Below the pieces are notes generated by a model that ran no database searches, was not told where the DNA came from, and saw only the letters and a list, made by a program, of their open reading frames with translations. Made by a program: the position numbers and the translations under genes. This document shows, piece after piece, positions 11,091 through 34,826 of a stretch of DNA of 64,000 bases. The stretch is from Pyxicephalus adspersus (taxonomy: Eukaryota > Chordata > Amphibia > Anura > Pyxicephalidae), in NCBI RefSeq assembly GCF_032062135.1, contig NC_092861.1, forward strand, positions 136,111,070 to 136,175,069. The letters run 5' to 3'. The number at the start of each line of letters is the position of its first letter. The first letter of the stretch is position 1.

Positions 11091-12411
11091 ATTCAGATGA
11101 AGAAACACAGTTAAAGAAGAATTCCATTTAGCATTGTTTACTTCCAAACTCCTCATAACCCCTATCTAATATCGGAAAAGACCCAGTTACATTTATGGTA
11201 ATGAATTTAGATTAGAGGAGTCAGGTTCAGACACTTTTTGGGTGGTACTCTCACTGATTAAAACTGGTATTGGTACTTTTGACCTGAGGACAATTACTAA
11301 ATGTGTCTGTAGAGCTCAGATACCAGCTAGTTGCATATGGACCATCAACCCCCCAAGGATTTCTCTGATGAAAGACTGTTGTACCCATATGCCTGTGAGC
11401 AAATGTTCAGCTTTGTGGCAACGGAAAAGGACACAGGATGAGTTTATCCTAAAAGCAATCAACAGTAATCCAACAGGAAATTTGTATTCTGGCTAATTGC
11501 TTTGGGTTCTATAAGCGCTCAGTGTGGCAAAGTTAGATGTGTCTAGAAAGGCTTAAAATCTCATTGATGTTACCCTATACAACTGTAAACCCTCAGAATG
11601 ACTAAACACTCTGTATGCACATTGCTAATAGCCACACACAATTTCAACCAGTCTACCAGCAACTAGTATAGATTGCTTTAAGAAAAAGCAGGATGCTTTT
11701 CTAGAAGCACAGAGTATAACTGGGTAATAAAGGTTTAACCTAAAGATAACAGAGACTGGGAACATCTGATTGCCTCTTGCAATCAGGAATAATTTTTCCC
11801 CTGTTGAAGCAAATTGTGCCAAAGTTGTTTTGCCTTCCTCTGGATAAACTACAGGCCAACGATATTCCAGTTCCTTCAGTTTTCTGGCATGAATTTCAGG
11901 TCGCATTTTCAATACAGGGACTGCAGTACACTCTTTGGACACTTATGTTTTGATGGCGCTGTTCTGCAGAAACAGCTATTAGGTCTTGCTTGCTAAACTA
12001 AATACACGCTGAGAGGTCCCTGCTGCCTGCTCCCTGGAACTGTGCCAGATGTCCGCAGGTGCCGCGAGAGGAAGGTTGGCCTGTGTGTGGAGGTAAGTAT
12101 AACCTTCAAAAATCCGGAATTTCCGAAAATCCAGCACTCCTCAGGTCCGGAGGTTGCCGGGTTTTTGAATGTCAACTGTATATGTTTAAAAGTTTTTTTA
12201 TCTGGGATATGTTTATTTCCCTTGTGGTTGAACTTGATGGACTTAAGTCTTTTTTCAACCTAACTATGTAACTAAATGTAATACCAAATATATAACTGAT
12301 TAGCTAAACTATTCCACTACATATTTTGTGTCAGCTTTTGTGGGCAGCTTTAGTGTCTTGTGGCAGAATAAAAAAACAATACCAATCTCAGAGCAGGTGC
12401 TAGGTTCCATC
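11091..12411. other. intergenic, no gene
   Basis: A GC-richer patch at 11985-12180 (CCGGAGGTTGCCGGG and related words) looks like an old repeat of unknown class. The frame at 11625-11942 (-, 105 codons) has no recognisable motif. The rest is AT-rich and unclassified. Confidence 0.45.
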
Positions 12412-13004
12412 AATCACAACTTTTCTGGGCATTTTTAACATGGGGGAACCTTATAAATAATTTTCAGGTCTTCAGGCAACCCCTACTATTATTACTATAT
12501 TCACAACTCACAGTATATTAGCATAGTGGACAGTTGCTGGCTTGGTAGAAGAATGTCACCCATACAGATATCCAAAAACATCATAAGTGATAGCTAAAGC
12601 AGAGGGTAATAGGGTAGACATCCCTTATATGTAAAGGAAACATTTTATTTATTTATTTTTAAGTGCAACACCCTTCGCTGCTGCATTCAAGACTGAATGG
12701 GAGCGCAGAGCCCCCTGGGATACCTACGTCACACATCCCGGGAGGCTCTGGGTGCTTCTTCTGTACATGCCCAAGCATGGCAAAGAGGGGCTTTTTTTTT
12801 CACTAAGACAGGCGCAGTGAGATTTTTTTTTCCCCTAAAAGAGGGCTTCATCACCCGATATCACACCTGCGCAGTATGAGATTGGGTAACGTAGCAAGAA
12901 GACAAGAAGAAGATGGAAGAGAAGACCGAAGATGGCAGCGCCTGGCCATTATTCAAGGAACCCCAGCAATCTCTTGAAGAACCCTGGTTGAGAAACACTG
13001 GTCT
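12412..13004 (+). repeat. interspersed repeat 'A' with a nested MITE
   Basis: The left piece, 12412-12600, carries TTTTTAACATGGGGGAACC, TTTTCAGGTCTTCAGG and CAACTCACAGTATATTAGC. The right piece, 12946-13004, carries AAGGAACCCCAGCAATCTC and ends CCCTGGTTGAGAAACACTGG. Between them sits a GC-rich MITE of the TTAA family. It is the same element as at 2683-3195 in the opposite orientation, and it was interrupted independently. Confidence 0.6.
12610..12945 (+). mobile_element. TTAA-family MITE-like element
   Basis: The interior shares words with the elements at 14365-14820 and 44899-45240: CTACGTCACACATCCCGGGA, GCGCAGTATGAGATTGGG, and GAAGATGG near the right end. The frame at 12697-12879 (MGAQSPLGYLRHTSREA) matches a frame in the 14365 copy (MGAQNLRGYLHHTSREA). 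This is what shared repeat DNA would give and is not evidence of a protein. Confidence 0.55.
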
Positions 13005-14364
13005 ATCATGCATTTGACCCCTCATTTTTTGCCAGCTCTCTCTCATGTAACATGGCATGTGACTAGTAACAATGTAGATGTTTAAACAGACTTTTAATAT
13101 CTTGTATCATAAAAGTAGCCTACAATAAAAGTATTTTGTTTATATTAATTCCTCTTTAGCATCATAGCCTCCCATTCACTCGCCTGAAAATGCTGAATTT
13201 TTTTTAACATGTACATTGACCCTGTTTTTTTTTTTTTTGGTCTACACCACAACACATGCAATTTGACCCTCCTGCACAGGATTGTCTTGTCACAGCAGCT
13301 GACTCCTTTGTCTCCTGGCCTCACTTAATAAGGATGAGTACAATTGAATTTTTTGTGCCCACCTGTCCCATATGGCAGCTAATGAATAATTACACTGTCT
13401 ACAATCAACACATATCATTGCCGTGCTATGAGGCACAAAGGACTTGTGGGATAAAATACTGCATAATGGAGAACATTTTATGAAGACAACGGGACAATTT
13501 TTTTATTACTTAACAATGCATGTGTTCTGGAAAATGCTCATAAATACATGTTAAGGTTGATAGTGATTGCAATGAGTCATTCTAGAAACATATAATTATT
13601 TGCTAAGATACTGGACTTGCATGAAATAGATACAGTATAAGAAAAGTCATGTTAAAACATTAGTTGGGATGGCTAAAACCTAACAACATCAGGTAAATAG
13701 AAACCTCAGTAACAGTTTAGGAAAGCCCTGCATACTTATTATTATTATTCCAGTATTTATATGGTGCTGTCATATTACACAGAGCTGTATAGGCAAAACC
13801 AATTAGGACTGAGCCAATGCAAAAATATTATTTATTAGAAGTATTTAAAATGTATAGACAAAAAGACATTATGTATTATTAGATCTGCAGTTTTTAACTA
13901 CCTGAGCCCCCTTTTTCATTACAATTTATTACTTGTTGAACCTGCATGTTGACGATGTTGATTTTCCGTTACCTTTAACAGTGACAACAAATGCTGCATT
14001 TGTAATTACTGCAATGTTGTTACCCAGGATAGGGGAGACTTACATGGACATACTTATGCTGCAAAACAAACTTTTTTGGCCTCCCAGAAGCCATAATTAT
14101 TATTACACAGTATTTACATAGCACCTGGATATTACGTAACACTGTACAAAGTCCATAGTCATGTCAATGGCTGTCCCTCAAAGGAGCTCACAATCTAATG
14201 TTCTTACCATAGTCATATGTCATTACCACATTACAACAGTTCTTCAAGTTAAAATATTTTTTTGTTCTCCAGAAATTTGATTTACTTGACTTTCAACCAT
14301 TTGATGTGTACAGAAGGATCCTTGCTTTGCCTCCCTAATAGTTGTTATGATTTTTTTTTTACCT
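13005..14364. other. intergenic with SINE/LINE tail fragments
   Basis: There is no gene. Two reverse-orientation pieces of the SINE/L2 tail lie here, at 13736-13800 and 14092-14235 (see the next entry). The remainder is AT-rich and unclassified. Confidence 0.5.
14092..14235 (-). repeat. tRNA-SINE fragment (3' half)
   Basis: The block runs 'attattattacacagtattt', 'acaaagtccatagtcatgtc', 'ctcaaaggagctcacaatc' and 'ccatagtcatatgtcattac'. It matches the same blocks in the fuller copy at 36054-36386 (-) and, reverse complemented, those at 51391-51607 and 62186-62378 (+). The tRNA-like head is absent. A shorter piece of the same tail is at 13736-13800. Confidence 0.7.
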
Positions 14365-14820
14365 TAAAGCAGAACTAAACTGAAAATTAAAACATCCCTT
14401 TAATTCTTTAATCCTTCAATTGTACTTAAGAAGTCCTTCATCAGGTCCCACGCTGTCCTGGAATTCTCTTTCGCCTTGGCATGGAGCAAGCATGGTATGT
14501 CACCATCTTCAGCCTTCATCTTCCTTCTTCTGGCTACATCATCCAATCTTGCAATACACAGGTGCGAGATCAGGTAACGTAGCCTGCTGTAATGGGTGCC
14601 GCTCATGTGGAAGTTCGGAATCTCTTTCAACTCAGTGTCCGAAAATGCCCCTTCTGCGCATGCCTGATAAGGGAAGAAGCAGTCAGGAGCCTCCCGGGAT
14701 GTGTGATGTAGATATCCTCGGAGGTTCTGCGCACCCATTCAATCCTAATCGCCGCGGTTGCAGTAAAAAGTGTTGTCTACCCTTTTAGGTAAAAATGTTA
14801 AATTTTAGGTCTGCTTTAAA
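14365..14820 (-). mobile_element. TTAA-flanked MITE-like element, full length
   Basis: The ends are TTAAAGCAGAACTAAAC (from 14365) and TTTAGGTCTGCTTTAA (to about 14818), which are inverted repeats with TTAA at each outer edge. The interior is GC-rich and shares words (in reverse) with 12610-12945, such as the TCCCGGGATGTGTGATGTAG region. The overlapping open frames at 14400-14738 (-) and 14420-14788 (+) are frames through repeat DNA, with no transposase motif. Confidence 0.7.
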
Positions 14821-16124
14821 CCAGAACTGTGGTTCCGCTAGGTACCAAAAAACATAATAATGCCTTTTCTCCACTCCAGGTTGTCCGGCTCCCTCTGGGT
14901 TATGGTTGGCCCTTTGATGTTGTCACTTACAATAAAGTACCTATAACACCACCTGAGAATAAATCCTCATTCATCTTTTTGTCGTTCTCTTAAATTTTCC
15001 TTGTTATTTTCTAAAATTTTAGAGAAACAAATGACATAAAGAGTTATGATAATACCCAAACAATAAAAATGTTTGGCTTATCAGCCTCAAATCTTAAAAA
15101 AACAGCCACCTCACCCTAATGCCACCAGGCAGCAATGCCCTATCCACCCAGATATCTTTTCATGACCTGTATTTAGTTGGGAGTTTTTTGTGTATGTGTG
15201 TTCAGTACAGTCCCAGCTTTGGAAACCCTTTGATTTCAAATTTAGCAGCCTCAGCACATATCTGAAAACAGCAGAAGGCTCTGATTCAAAAGCCCCCACC
15301 ACTGGCTTCTTGAAACATTTGATATTTATGCGTATGTCTTGTGATTTCTCTTTGCTCAGCTCGCTTCTCTTCAATGAGTGAGCTGTTCTGTGACTGTGCC
15401 AGCAGAGTGCTGTAGAGTACATAAAGTTCTCTAATGAGTTCTACTATAATTATTGTTATTATCATTTATTTATATAGTGTCAGGATATTTAGTAACACTT
15501 TACAGAAGGGTATACAATAGGCATACAATGTACCAATAACAGGGTCTAGGTGGAGATAGGAGAAACAGGATGAGGATTGGTAGAACTTCAGTCTAACAGC
15601 AAACAGGAAGGGGCATTTATCAAACATCTCAGTGACAAAATTACACACAATAAGTTTAACTCTTATTTAGCAATTCATATGATAGGCCAGGGGCCTCAAA
15701 TCCTGGGAATTAAGCAGACAGATTTGCGAAGACAAAATCTACCACCCAAAGATGAGACAAAATGTTATTCCAATGAGGTGCAGAGGTGAGAAGTGGACAA
15801 AGGCAGTATAGAGAGAATTAAAAAATCAAATTGCACCCAAAGTCTGTGTTATTATAATTTACCTTGCTACTTCCAATTAGCATTGCTTTGCTGTACAAAA
15901 TAATGGATACAGGTAGAGACAAAGATAATCCTTAAAGGTAAAAGGAAAACCTAGAATGACCAAAATTTAGATTACATCAAGCAGTAATACAGCCCATTCA
16001 GATCTTGGTGTTTTAGCACATTTTTTTTTTGCATGTTGCATTAAGGCAGCAAATTCTAAATTAAATTCTAATGAAAATACAAGCAATATCCAAGATAAGA
16101 ATGCACATTTACAGCAAACAGACT
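14821..16124. other. intergenic, no gene
   Basis: A decayed SINE/L2 tail fragment is at 15448-15520 ('ttatttatatagtgtcagga'). The frames at 15111-15422 (-) and 15190-15381 (+) overlap each other, and I cannot assign them. Confidence 0.45.
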
Positions 16125-16310
16125 TGTAAAAGAGGCCTTGAGGAAGGGAACAGGTGCAACCCCAAAAAGTTAGCTTTTCAACATGTGACAGTGCTTTCAC
16201 AAAAAAGCAAGAATCCTGTACTTTGGAATGCTGATGACCTTGTTTCTGTTCTAATGAAAATACATTCATTCAAGACTTTGTGTCTTTTTGTCACATGTAG
16301 AATTTTTTTT
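16125..16310 (+). repeat. possible Penelope-like untranslated fragment
   Basis: It contains CCTTGAGGAAGGGAACAGG and CAACCCCAAAAAGTTAGC, and later CTTTTTGTCACATGTAG. The order 'CTTGAGGAAG...CAAAAAGTT' is like the decayed CTGAGGAAG...GAAACGTT motif of Penelope-like debris at 7416. The core residues have changed, so this is weak. Confidence 0.3.
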
Positions 16311-16388
16311 TGCATGGGATTGTGGTACAATGCAGCACACATGCATCAAAGCTATGTTGCCTTAGTTGGGGTGCAAAAAATTAAAAAT

Positions 16389-16673
16389 TCAGTCAACGGT
16401 TTGTAAAATCTGCAAATATCTGTCACTAATTTGCTTTATTATTGTCCCCCATGCATTCATCATAAAGACCCCTCCGAAAAAACATGGACATGCTATGACA
16501 TTTTCATGAATGTGTTTCATACCTAGAGTTGTATGTAGATCATCTATCAACTCATACTTTCCCCCAGGCTGCTCTGGTCTGACCTCAAACTGCTTTATTT
16601 TGACCTGAGACATCAAGAGGCAGAGCACATAGATTCCATCTGTCTGGTTTTGAAATGAATGTATTTCCTCCAA
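16389..16673 (-). other. unrecognised 94-codon open frame
   Basis: This open frame on the minus strand encodes a mixed-composition peptide (it includes EVRPEQPGGKYELIDDLHTT and a Cys/Phe-rich patch). It starts with Met, but there is no promoter, splice or family evidence. It could be a chance frame, a transposon remnant or a lone exon. I do not claim it as a gene. Confidence 0.15.
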
Positions 16674-16877
16674 ATCTTTCCATATTTTGTTTTTATGTTT
16701 GTATATCGGATTTCTTGTGTATGTATATATACTACATTAAGTGAATCTGGCCTTTAAAAGTGAGGATTTGCTATATTCCAAGGAACATCTAGAAGTGTTA
16801 AATGGGCTTAATGATTACGCTTAAATTTCATCTGGAAAATAGCAGTGCTCATCCTAGTATGTGAGAATGTCTAAGCC

Positions 16878-17036
16878 AGTGTTTATCATCATTTTTAACA
16901 TGAGCAACCAATTGCAATAACGTTCAGGTATTCAGGGAACCCTGCTATAATTACTATATCCACAGCTCACAGTACATTAGTGTGGTGGTCAGTGGGAAAA
17001 ATGTCACCCTTACATATAGCCATAAAGATTATTTGT
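16878..17036 (+). repeat. interspersed repeat 'A', left part
   Basis: It begins CCAGTGTTTATCATCATTTT and runs through GAACCCTGCTATAATTAC and CACAGCTCACAGTACATTAG to CAGTGGGAAAAATGTCACCC. The right end of the same element (CAAGGAACCCCCAGCAACC, GATGGGAAACGCTG) is at 17572-17632, so about 535 bp has been inserted or expanded between them. Confidence 0.6.
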
Positions 17037-17229
17037 GTCTCTTAAATTTAAAATTAGGATTTTTAAATGCACCACTTTTGCGTTTAAAAATCTTCATTAT
17101 CATACCACCAGGGGAGTTAAACTGGAAGACAGAATGTAAATAAATATCATAGTGTGCAGAAAAAAAAAATGCATAAGCAAGGTGTTATTGTTGAAGTAGG
17201 TAACCATTAAAGCTCCACCTGACTGTGGG

Positions 17230-17420
17230 TTAGGGATATATCAATATAACAAAAAATAGACCAATGTAGGTGATGTACTGAGTTCTATGCGTGTAGGATT
17301 TCTAATATCCCACCACGTTTTGCAAGAGTGCTTCTTCAGGGGATGTAGGATACGTGGAGATCAGACATCTCATAGGATTGCCATAAGAGGATATTGATAC
17401 GTTAAGGTGGGTTAGTCTGG
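17230..17420 (-). repeat. Penelope-like debris with a hammerhead-like motif
   Basis: On the minus strand, ATCCC (17344-17340) precedes CTGAAGA (17339-17333), then AGCACTCTTGC, AAAAC and finally GGGAT (17311-17307). ATCCC and GGGAT pair perfectly, as the different stem I at 7416-7458 does. The core GAAA is AAAA here and the GTC cleavage triplet is altered, so this copy is decayed. Confidence 0.4.
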
Positions 17421-17639
17421 GTTATTGTTATGCTGTGAGGCAGTCATTCCATGGAGTTGGAGGTTTCAGAGGGAATCAGCCGGAACACAGGGTCCATCCT
17501 GTGGAGGAGATTGTGCTTTTACCTCATGTGTGGGTTCTCGGCTGTGTGTTGTTGTATAGGAGGCACAAACTGCTCATTGCCCAAGGAACCCCCAGCAACC
17601 TCTGGAGGAATCCTGGATGGGAAACGCTGATCTAAGCAC

Positions 17640-17875
17640 CCTGGTTAGTAAGGCCTTAGCACCCAAGGCAAATAGGCCAAAGTACTGGACAGGACTCCTC
17701 TCTTCACGGATGTCTGCGATAGAGCTGGCAGCACAGATAGCCTCTTCCTGGACCTGTCATCCCTGCAGGGCGACTGCACGGGGGTAAGTCGATTCCATAT
17801 GGGCAGGTATGCTGTGCAAACTTGATGATTATGGCAGAAACTCACCACTCATTAATAAGTTTAAATCCTTGTTAA
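17640..17875. repeat. interspersed repeat fragment related to 53480-53900
   Basis: The words CCTGGACCTGTCATC, TGCTGTGCAAACTTGATG and ATTATGGCAGAAACTCAC align in order with CCTGGACCTGTCATCAC, TTGCTGTGCATTCCTG and ATTATGGCAAATGCTCATCC at 53790-53885. It is non-coding and its class is unknown. Confidence 0.5.
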
Positions 17876-18429
17876 GCAATGGATAAATGGTATTTTTCAA
17901 GTCGAGTTTCATGATGGTGACCAAAGTGGATTATGCCTGACAATGCCTATTGAGGTATACTGGTGGTCTACATAGAAGGCTAGGGTGGCCACGTTTTCTG
18001 GGAAGCAAACCCAGCCTTATGGTCTAGTTCCGATTATTACCATTGGAAATCAGTCTCTTCATTACCGGCTGGGTGACAACCCATGTGGCAGGATGACGGG
18101 GGGACAATTCATAGATCAGCTTCACTTCTCTACGATATATACAATGGGTGCTGCTCCATGGAGAATCAAGACGAGGAAGCAAGAAGTTACCTGCACTCCA
18201 TCAATATTCATTTTAGTTTTTTTTATTGTAAAAGAAGCATTGGAGGAGTCAAAAAGAAAATGTCCATGAGGCGTCCCTTCCTCAAGGCACCATGAAAGGG
18301 GTATAATAGGGTTGGCACCCTGTAACAGTAAAGTATTGTGAGAAAAATAACGCTATTTACTTGTTAGAAGCTGGTCAAAAGAATATTTCTCCATGCACCT
18401 AGGTGCAGAAAACACAGGTAAACCAAGAG

Positions 18430-18785
18430 CCAAAGGGCCGCATTCAGCCCCCAGCAGGGCTAGTTTTGAGGGCGACCAAAAACCTTGAGCTCCATTTAAA
18501 AGAACGACAAGCGGCCAAGGAAAGTGGAATACTGTGCATATGGCGGCCCCAATTACTTGCACAGGGCTCCATTTAAAAGAACGACTGGGGGCCCCAAAAA
18601 CTGGAATGTTGCAAATGTGGGGCCCAACACCATGCAGCCCCCAGCAGGGACAGTATTGAGGGAGGAAAAATGACCAAAATTCCAGGGCTCCATTTGAATG
18701 ACAAGGGGCCAAGGAAACTGGAATGCTTTGCACTTGGTACGTGCACAGGGCTCCATTTTGTACAATATGGCCCCTGGCTGCAGGT
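18430..18785. repeat. imperfect internally repeated block upstream of CALM2
   Basis: The word (G)GGCTCCATTT recurs at 18487 (as GAGCTCCATTT), 18564, 18685 and 18748. The word AGCCCCCAGCAGGG occurs near 18446 and 18637. Units are 62 to 121 bp apart and diverged. All reading frames through it are open for unusual lengths (177 codons on the minus strand, 18353-18886), which I attribute to GC-rich repetition; no protein family is recognisable. Confidence 0.6.
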
Positions 18786-19711
18786 TGGGTACCACAGTTG
18801 CAGGCTTTGCATTCATTTCTGGTATTGAAGCCACATTTTCGTTTTTTTTCACCAATATTATATGAAAAATTGTTTTGTGTTTTCATGTACTTATTTACAT
18901 TTTCAGTTTTATGATCACTTCAGGAAAAAATCCATTGGATGCTTTGTACTCATACATGTATTCACTCAGCATTCACACATATGTGGAAAGTTGTGTGAAT
19001 ACATTATTACATGAAGCTTTTATATATAAATGTGCAATAACTATAGCTATTTATCGTGAGGTAATAATGTGCCATGACTGCTGCAGACAAGGCTGTATAA
19101 GGGCTGCAGTACTCGTATAGCAGGCGGGCATGTGTTAGTATAAAACTTGTAAGGCATGGCTCTGTTGGTTTGTCAGTACTATGAGCCTTCAGTCCCCTCC
19201 CAATTGCTGCTGCGTTTATCAGCAGCCTTTACTGCGCATGGGGCGCTGCGACCACACTGTGCATGTCTGAGTGACGCATTGCAGGTACCGGGTAACCAAT
19301 AGGAGCTCAGCTCTTTTCCTTCACACACGCCTTTCTCATTCCGCGTCTACAGCCGCCGCGAGAAAATAGTTCCCCTGTAGTCCGTCGTTCGCTCGCAATA
19401 CCGCCGTAAACAGTGCGACGTTAAAACCCGCTTAGTTTCCGATCCCTGTTCAGGGATTTTCCGCCCGCGTTTACCGCTCTCGACCTGGAATATTAGCAAA
19501 GACAACGGTGCTCTCCCGCGCAAGGGAGCCGCGCCATCGATTTCTTCATCATAGGCGGAGCCAGCGCGGCGGCGGAGGAATCCAGGGCGGAGGGAGGTGT
19601 TTATGAAGAGCGTTTGGCGGCGCTCGGAAATTAGTCCGATTCGAACCTTTGAGAGGTGAGGTTGTGACTGCTGAGTCTGCTGGAGCTGCGCGCTACTTTC
19701 ATCCATTCGAA

Positions 19712-31584
<11,873 letters not shown>

Positions 31585-32325
31585 AGACTGTACAGAATGT
31601 GTTAAATTTCTTGTACAAAGATGTTTATTTGCCTTTCTTTGTTTGTAACTTATCTGTAAAATGTTCCCCCTTACTGTCAGATTGCATGTATAGTAATTTT
31701 AGAATTCCAAACATGTTTCCCATATTGTCACTGTCTTTTTCTTTTCATCTTACTCTTTTGGTTTCCATGAAAAGTTGATCAAGTAACAAATGCTGCATGT
31801 GGCTTACTCTGGATTTTTCTCAAAGCCCTTTGTGCACATGGAAGAGCTGGATAAAATGGGTCACACGAGGGAAAATCTGGGCTCTACAGACTTTAATTTT
31901 TCATTTCTGTTCCTCCCAAAGTTGGATTTCTTCAAGTAACTTGTCTGCTTGTTGGAATGTGGAGTAAACAACTCTAAACTACAGATAGTTAAACAATATT
32001 GAACTTATGTTGCACTAATGCAAAGCTGGTATATCCAGATAACATGTCTTGTATTTTTTTTCTGCCTTCCCTCCCATTTCTTTGCTCCAGACCTGTGTAT
32101 GGAACATCATCACTATGCTCTTTTCCTTTTTCCCAATTTTCTTTTTTTTTTCTAGTTCTCTCTCCACTGTTGAGGGGTCTGCATGTGATTTGTAAACTCC
32201 TTCACCAGATAAGGTTTACTTTTGGTTTAGCCACTTTTCAGAAAACCTGCTTATGGCACAATTTGCCTCAAATCCATTCCAAGTTGTATATTTGTTTTAC
32301 AATAAAAATTAAAAAAAAAAACACA
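31585..32325 (+). terminator. CALM2: CALM2 3' UTR and poly(A) signal
   Basis: About 740 nt of AT-rich 3' UTR end at AATAAA (32301-32306), followed by an A-rich stretch and downstream T/G-rich sequence (TTCTGTCTTTTGTCTGG). This is the first good hexamer after the stop. The frames at 31581-31778 and 31999-32403 lie in the UTR and are not taken as coding. Confidence 0.8.
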
Positions 32326-34760
32326 GCTTCTGTCTTTTGTCTGGGAACTACTGGTGAGAAGGCACAATGGGTTCTGAAACTGGGGAGTAGGTGGATTGCA
32401 TAGGGCAAGTTTAGTACATAATTCCTTGACAAAATCTTCATGTATATAACTTGTAGTCGGCGTTTATTTTTTTACCTCTATGCTGTGAAAAAAATTTTAA
32501 GAAATTTTTTTAACAGGGGTAATTAGGTTTTTTGGAGTATTGACGAATGCATGCAAAATATCCTGAAAATTCTTTTGTATAGAAAAGCTCTGCCAATCCA
32601 CATTGATCTATTGCAGTAAAAAAAAAAAACTGCTGTCACCCCATGGGTTGTACATATTAACTTTTAAGTGGAGTTTGTTGCAGCAAAGTCTAAATGGCAT
32701 CAAATCAATATAATGGTTATTTTATTCTTTGGACCCAAATAAGGAAGTTTTACCATAGTACCCAATAAAAACATTTACAAAATGGCCATACAGCCCATTG
32801 CAGATGCCCTTCATCTTGGCATATTTGGAAACTCAACTTAAACTGTTACCATATTGGTATATTTTAAAATCCCAATACAATAGGAGCAGACTGTTACTGT
32901 ACCAGGCTGGAGTTCAGCTTCAGTAAATGCTGTCTGACACATTACACCATTAGTTTATTGGCTGCCTATCTAACTGAATGGATGCACCACATCCCTTCAA
33001 TTGACATATTACCAAGCAATTATGGGTGTTTGAAGGTACATAAAAAAAAAAAAAAAATTCCAATACATGTCTATAAAATACCATCATTCCAAGGTTTGAA
33101 GGTCATTGGTTTCTTCAAAAATAGAATGTGTTTCTCTACTACACATTTCACACGTATTGCTCTTTCAGGAGAAACATCCATATAGTGGTCACAATCTAAA
33201 ATGTAGCCTTGTATAGAAAGACTGAAAAATGAATGCAATGTAGAGCACACTTTCACTAGTAAAATTGTTCAGATCCTCCTGCTGAATGCAGAGAGCTTTC
33301 TTATACAGTTACTGTTCTATACCAGGCATTGCAATTTTCATGATTGACCAAGTTGGAATGCTAAATAAATGGGTTGTGCTATAGAAAACTTCTTAAGATG
33401 TAAAATGCATAGCGTAATGCTGTCTGGATCTTTAATAGAATGCATTCATGCTGAACAGAACCTAGACATTTACATAGTCTGCTAATTACAATGGTGCTAG
33501 GTCACATTTGCCATGTGAAATGAGGACACAAAACCTTTTAAGGAAAATATTTTTTTTTTGCAGAGAAAGGAATACCACACTTCCTGTTACATCTTAAGGG
33601 TAGGAAGTGAAGGGAAATGCATACAATTTAAATGAAGGATTTAATAAGCAGAGCATTTGTGTGTTTTATGCAACGTTTGGGTCAAAACATGGTGATGGAG
33701 AAATACAGAAGTGCATGGTGAGCTGTTGGTTGAGAGATGCTCTGTGGACATTACAAAATGTTACTCAAGCATTCCTCTAGGATGTTCATGGGAACTCGGC
33801 CGTAGGGGTTTTACATTCCACAAAGTGTAGTTTGTCTATTTTTGGACGGAAACCAAATATCTTCCTATCTAATACATTCTTTTCTACTGACCGTCAGCAG
33901 GAGCTCCTGTGGTCCTATATACCTAAAAGTGGAACTAAATTTGTATGTCCCGGAATGCACAAGGAAAGACAGAAGTTCTTTTCCTGGCAGCCAAAGCTGA
34001 TGCAGCCCATGTGCAATTCACCTTTTGAGTTCAGTAAACCAGAGCAACCAGGAGTGCTGTCTATACTATCTGAGACATCGATCATCATCTTACAAGGGAA
34101 AATCATTCCTTAACCGTGTTCAATGACTTTATAATGGGCTGCATCAGGACAAACATTGTGTAGCATCCCAATTTGGTCCAACTATGGAAACTGCAGTGCC
34201 TTGAATAGAAGAACCATATCTGGGACATGTATGAAATGTAAAGCAACACCTTCACTGGCTACAAATGTTCAGATCTTCCTTCTGCTGACATTACAAGGGG
34301 CTGCACATAACATTCAGTATATGCTGTGCTATAGACAACTTTTGGGAGACTTTGGACTTCCTTCAGGAGCTCTTTAAATAAAGCCTGTGAATGTGGTTGG
34401 AGACTGGAGACATGATAATTGAGTTTATTAGAGGTCACCGACAGTCTCTTTACAAACCAGTAATATCTCCTTCTGAAGATTGCTGAGGACTGAACATCAT
34501 ACAAGTATCAAACGGCATGTGCTGTGCAAAGAAAATTTACTTGGTCCCTCTGATGCACAGTAGAAATGTTTTCCTGTCTAACATTCATCTAAATCAAAGA
34601 AGAATATCCAACTCATCCTTTAATCTTCTACACTTATGTCCCTATTGTGAGACACTTACTTAGCACAGCCCTTTTGGACATGACCAGGTATGTATTGTGC
34701 TTAGATGTCAAAAGCACCTTGAGGGCATTAGTGGGGGTATTGTCTTGACAATCCAGTTGG
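32326..34760. other. spacer between CALM2 and STPG4
   Basis: No further gene is recognised. The open frame at 33832-34113 (+, 93 codons) has no known motif and no splice or promoter support. Poly-A/T tracts occur at 32618 and 33042. Nothing else was classified. Confidence 0.5.
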
Positions 34761-34826
34761 GTCACGTGATGGCGTATAGCAGAGCTATTTAAGAATGTCT
34801 TGTTTTAGTTACCATCAGAAACAGAA
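34761..34826 (+). promoter_or_regulatory. STPG4: candidate STPG4 core promoter with X-box
   Basis: An E-box CACGTG (34763-34768) and a TATA-like TATTTAAG (34786-34793) precede GTTACC-ATC-AGAAAC (34808-34822), five bases before the ATG at 34827. The last word fits the RFX X-box half-sites (GTNRCC, 0-3 spacer, RGNAAC), which regulate ciliary and spermatid genes. If the TATA-like word is used, the 5' UTR would be very short and would overlap the X-box. Confidence 0.45.

Noticed and set aside
14400..14788. 112- and 122-codon overlapping frames, one resembling a frame at 12697-12879
   Set aside because: Both lie inside the same MITE family, and the shared peptide reflects shared repeat DNA.
18353..18886. 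177-codon minus-strand frame
   Set aside because: It runs through a GC-rich repeated block with all frames open, has no domain and overlaps other long frames.
19347..19706. 119-codon minus-strand frame in the CpG island
   Set aside because: Open frames are expected in CpG-rich DNA. It is antisense to the calmodulin 5' UTR and has no recognisable motif.
33832..34113. 93-codon plus-strand frame between CALM2 and STPG4
   Set aside because: There is no family resemblance, no splice or promoter context, and no expected gene at this position.
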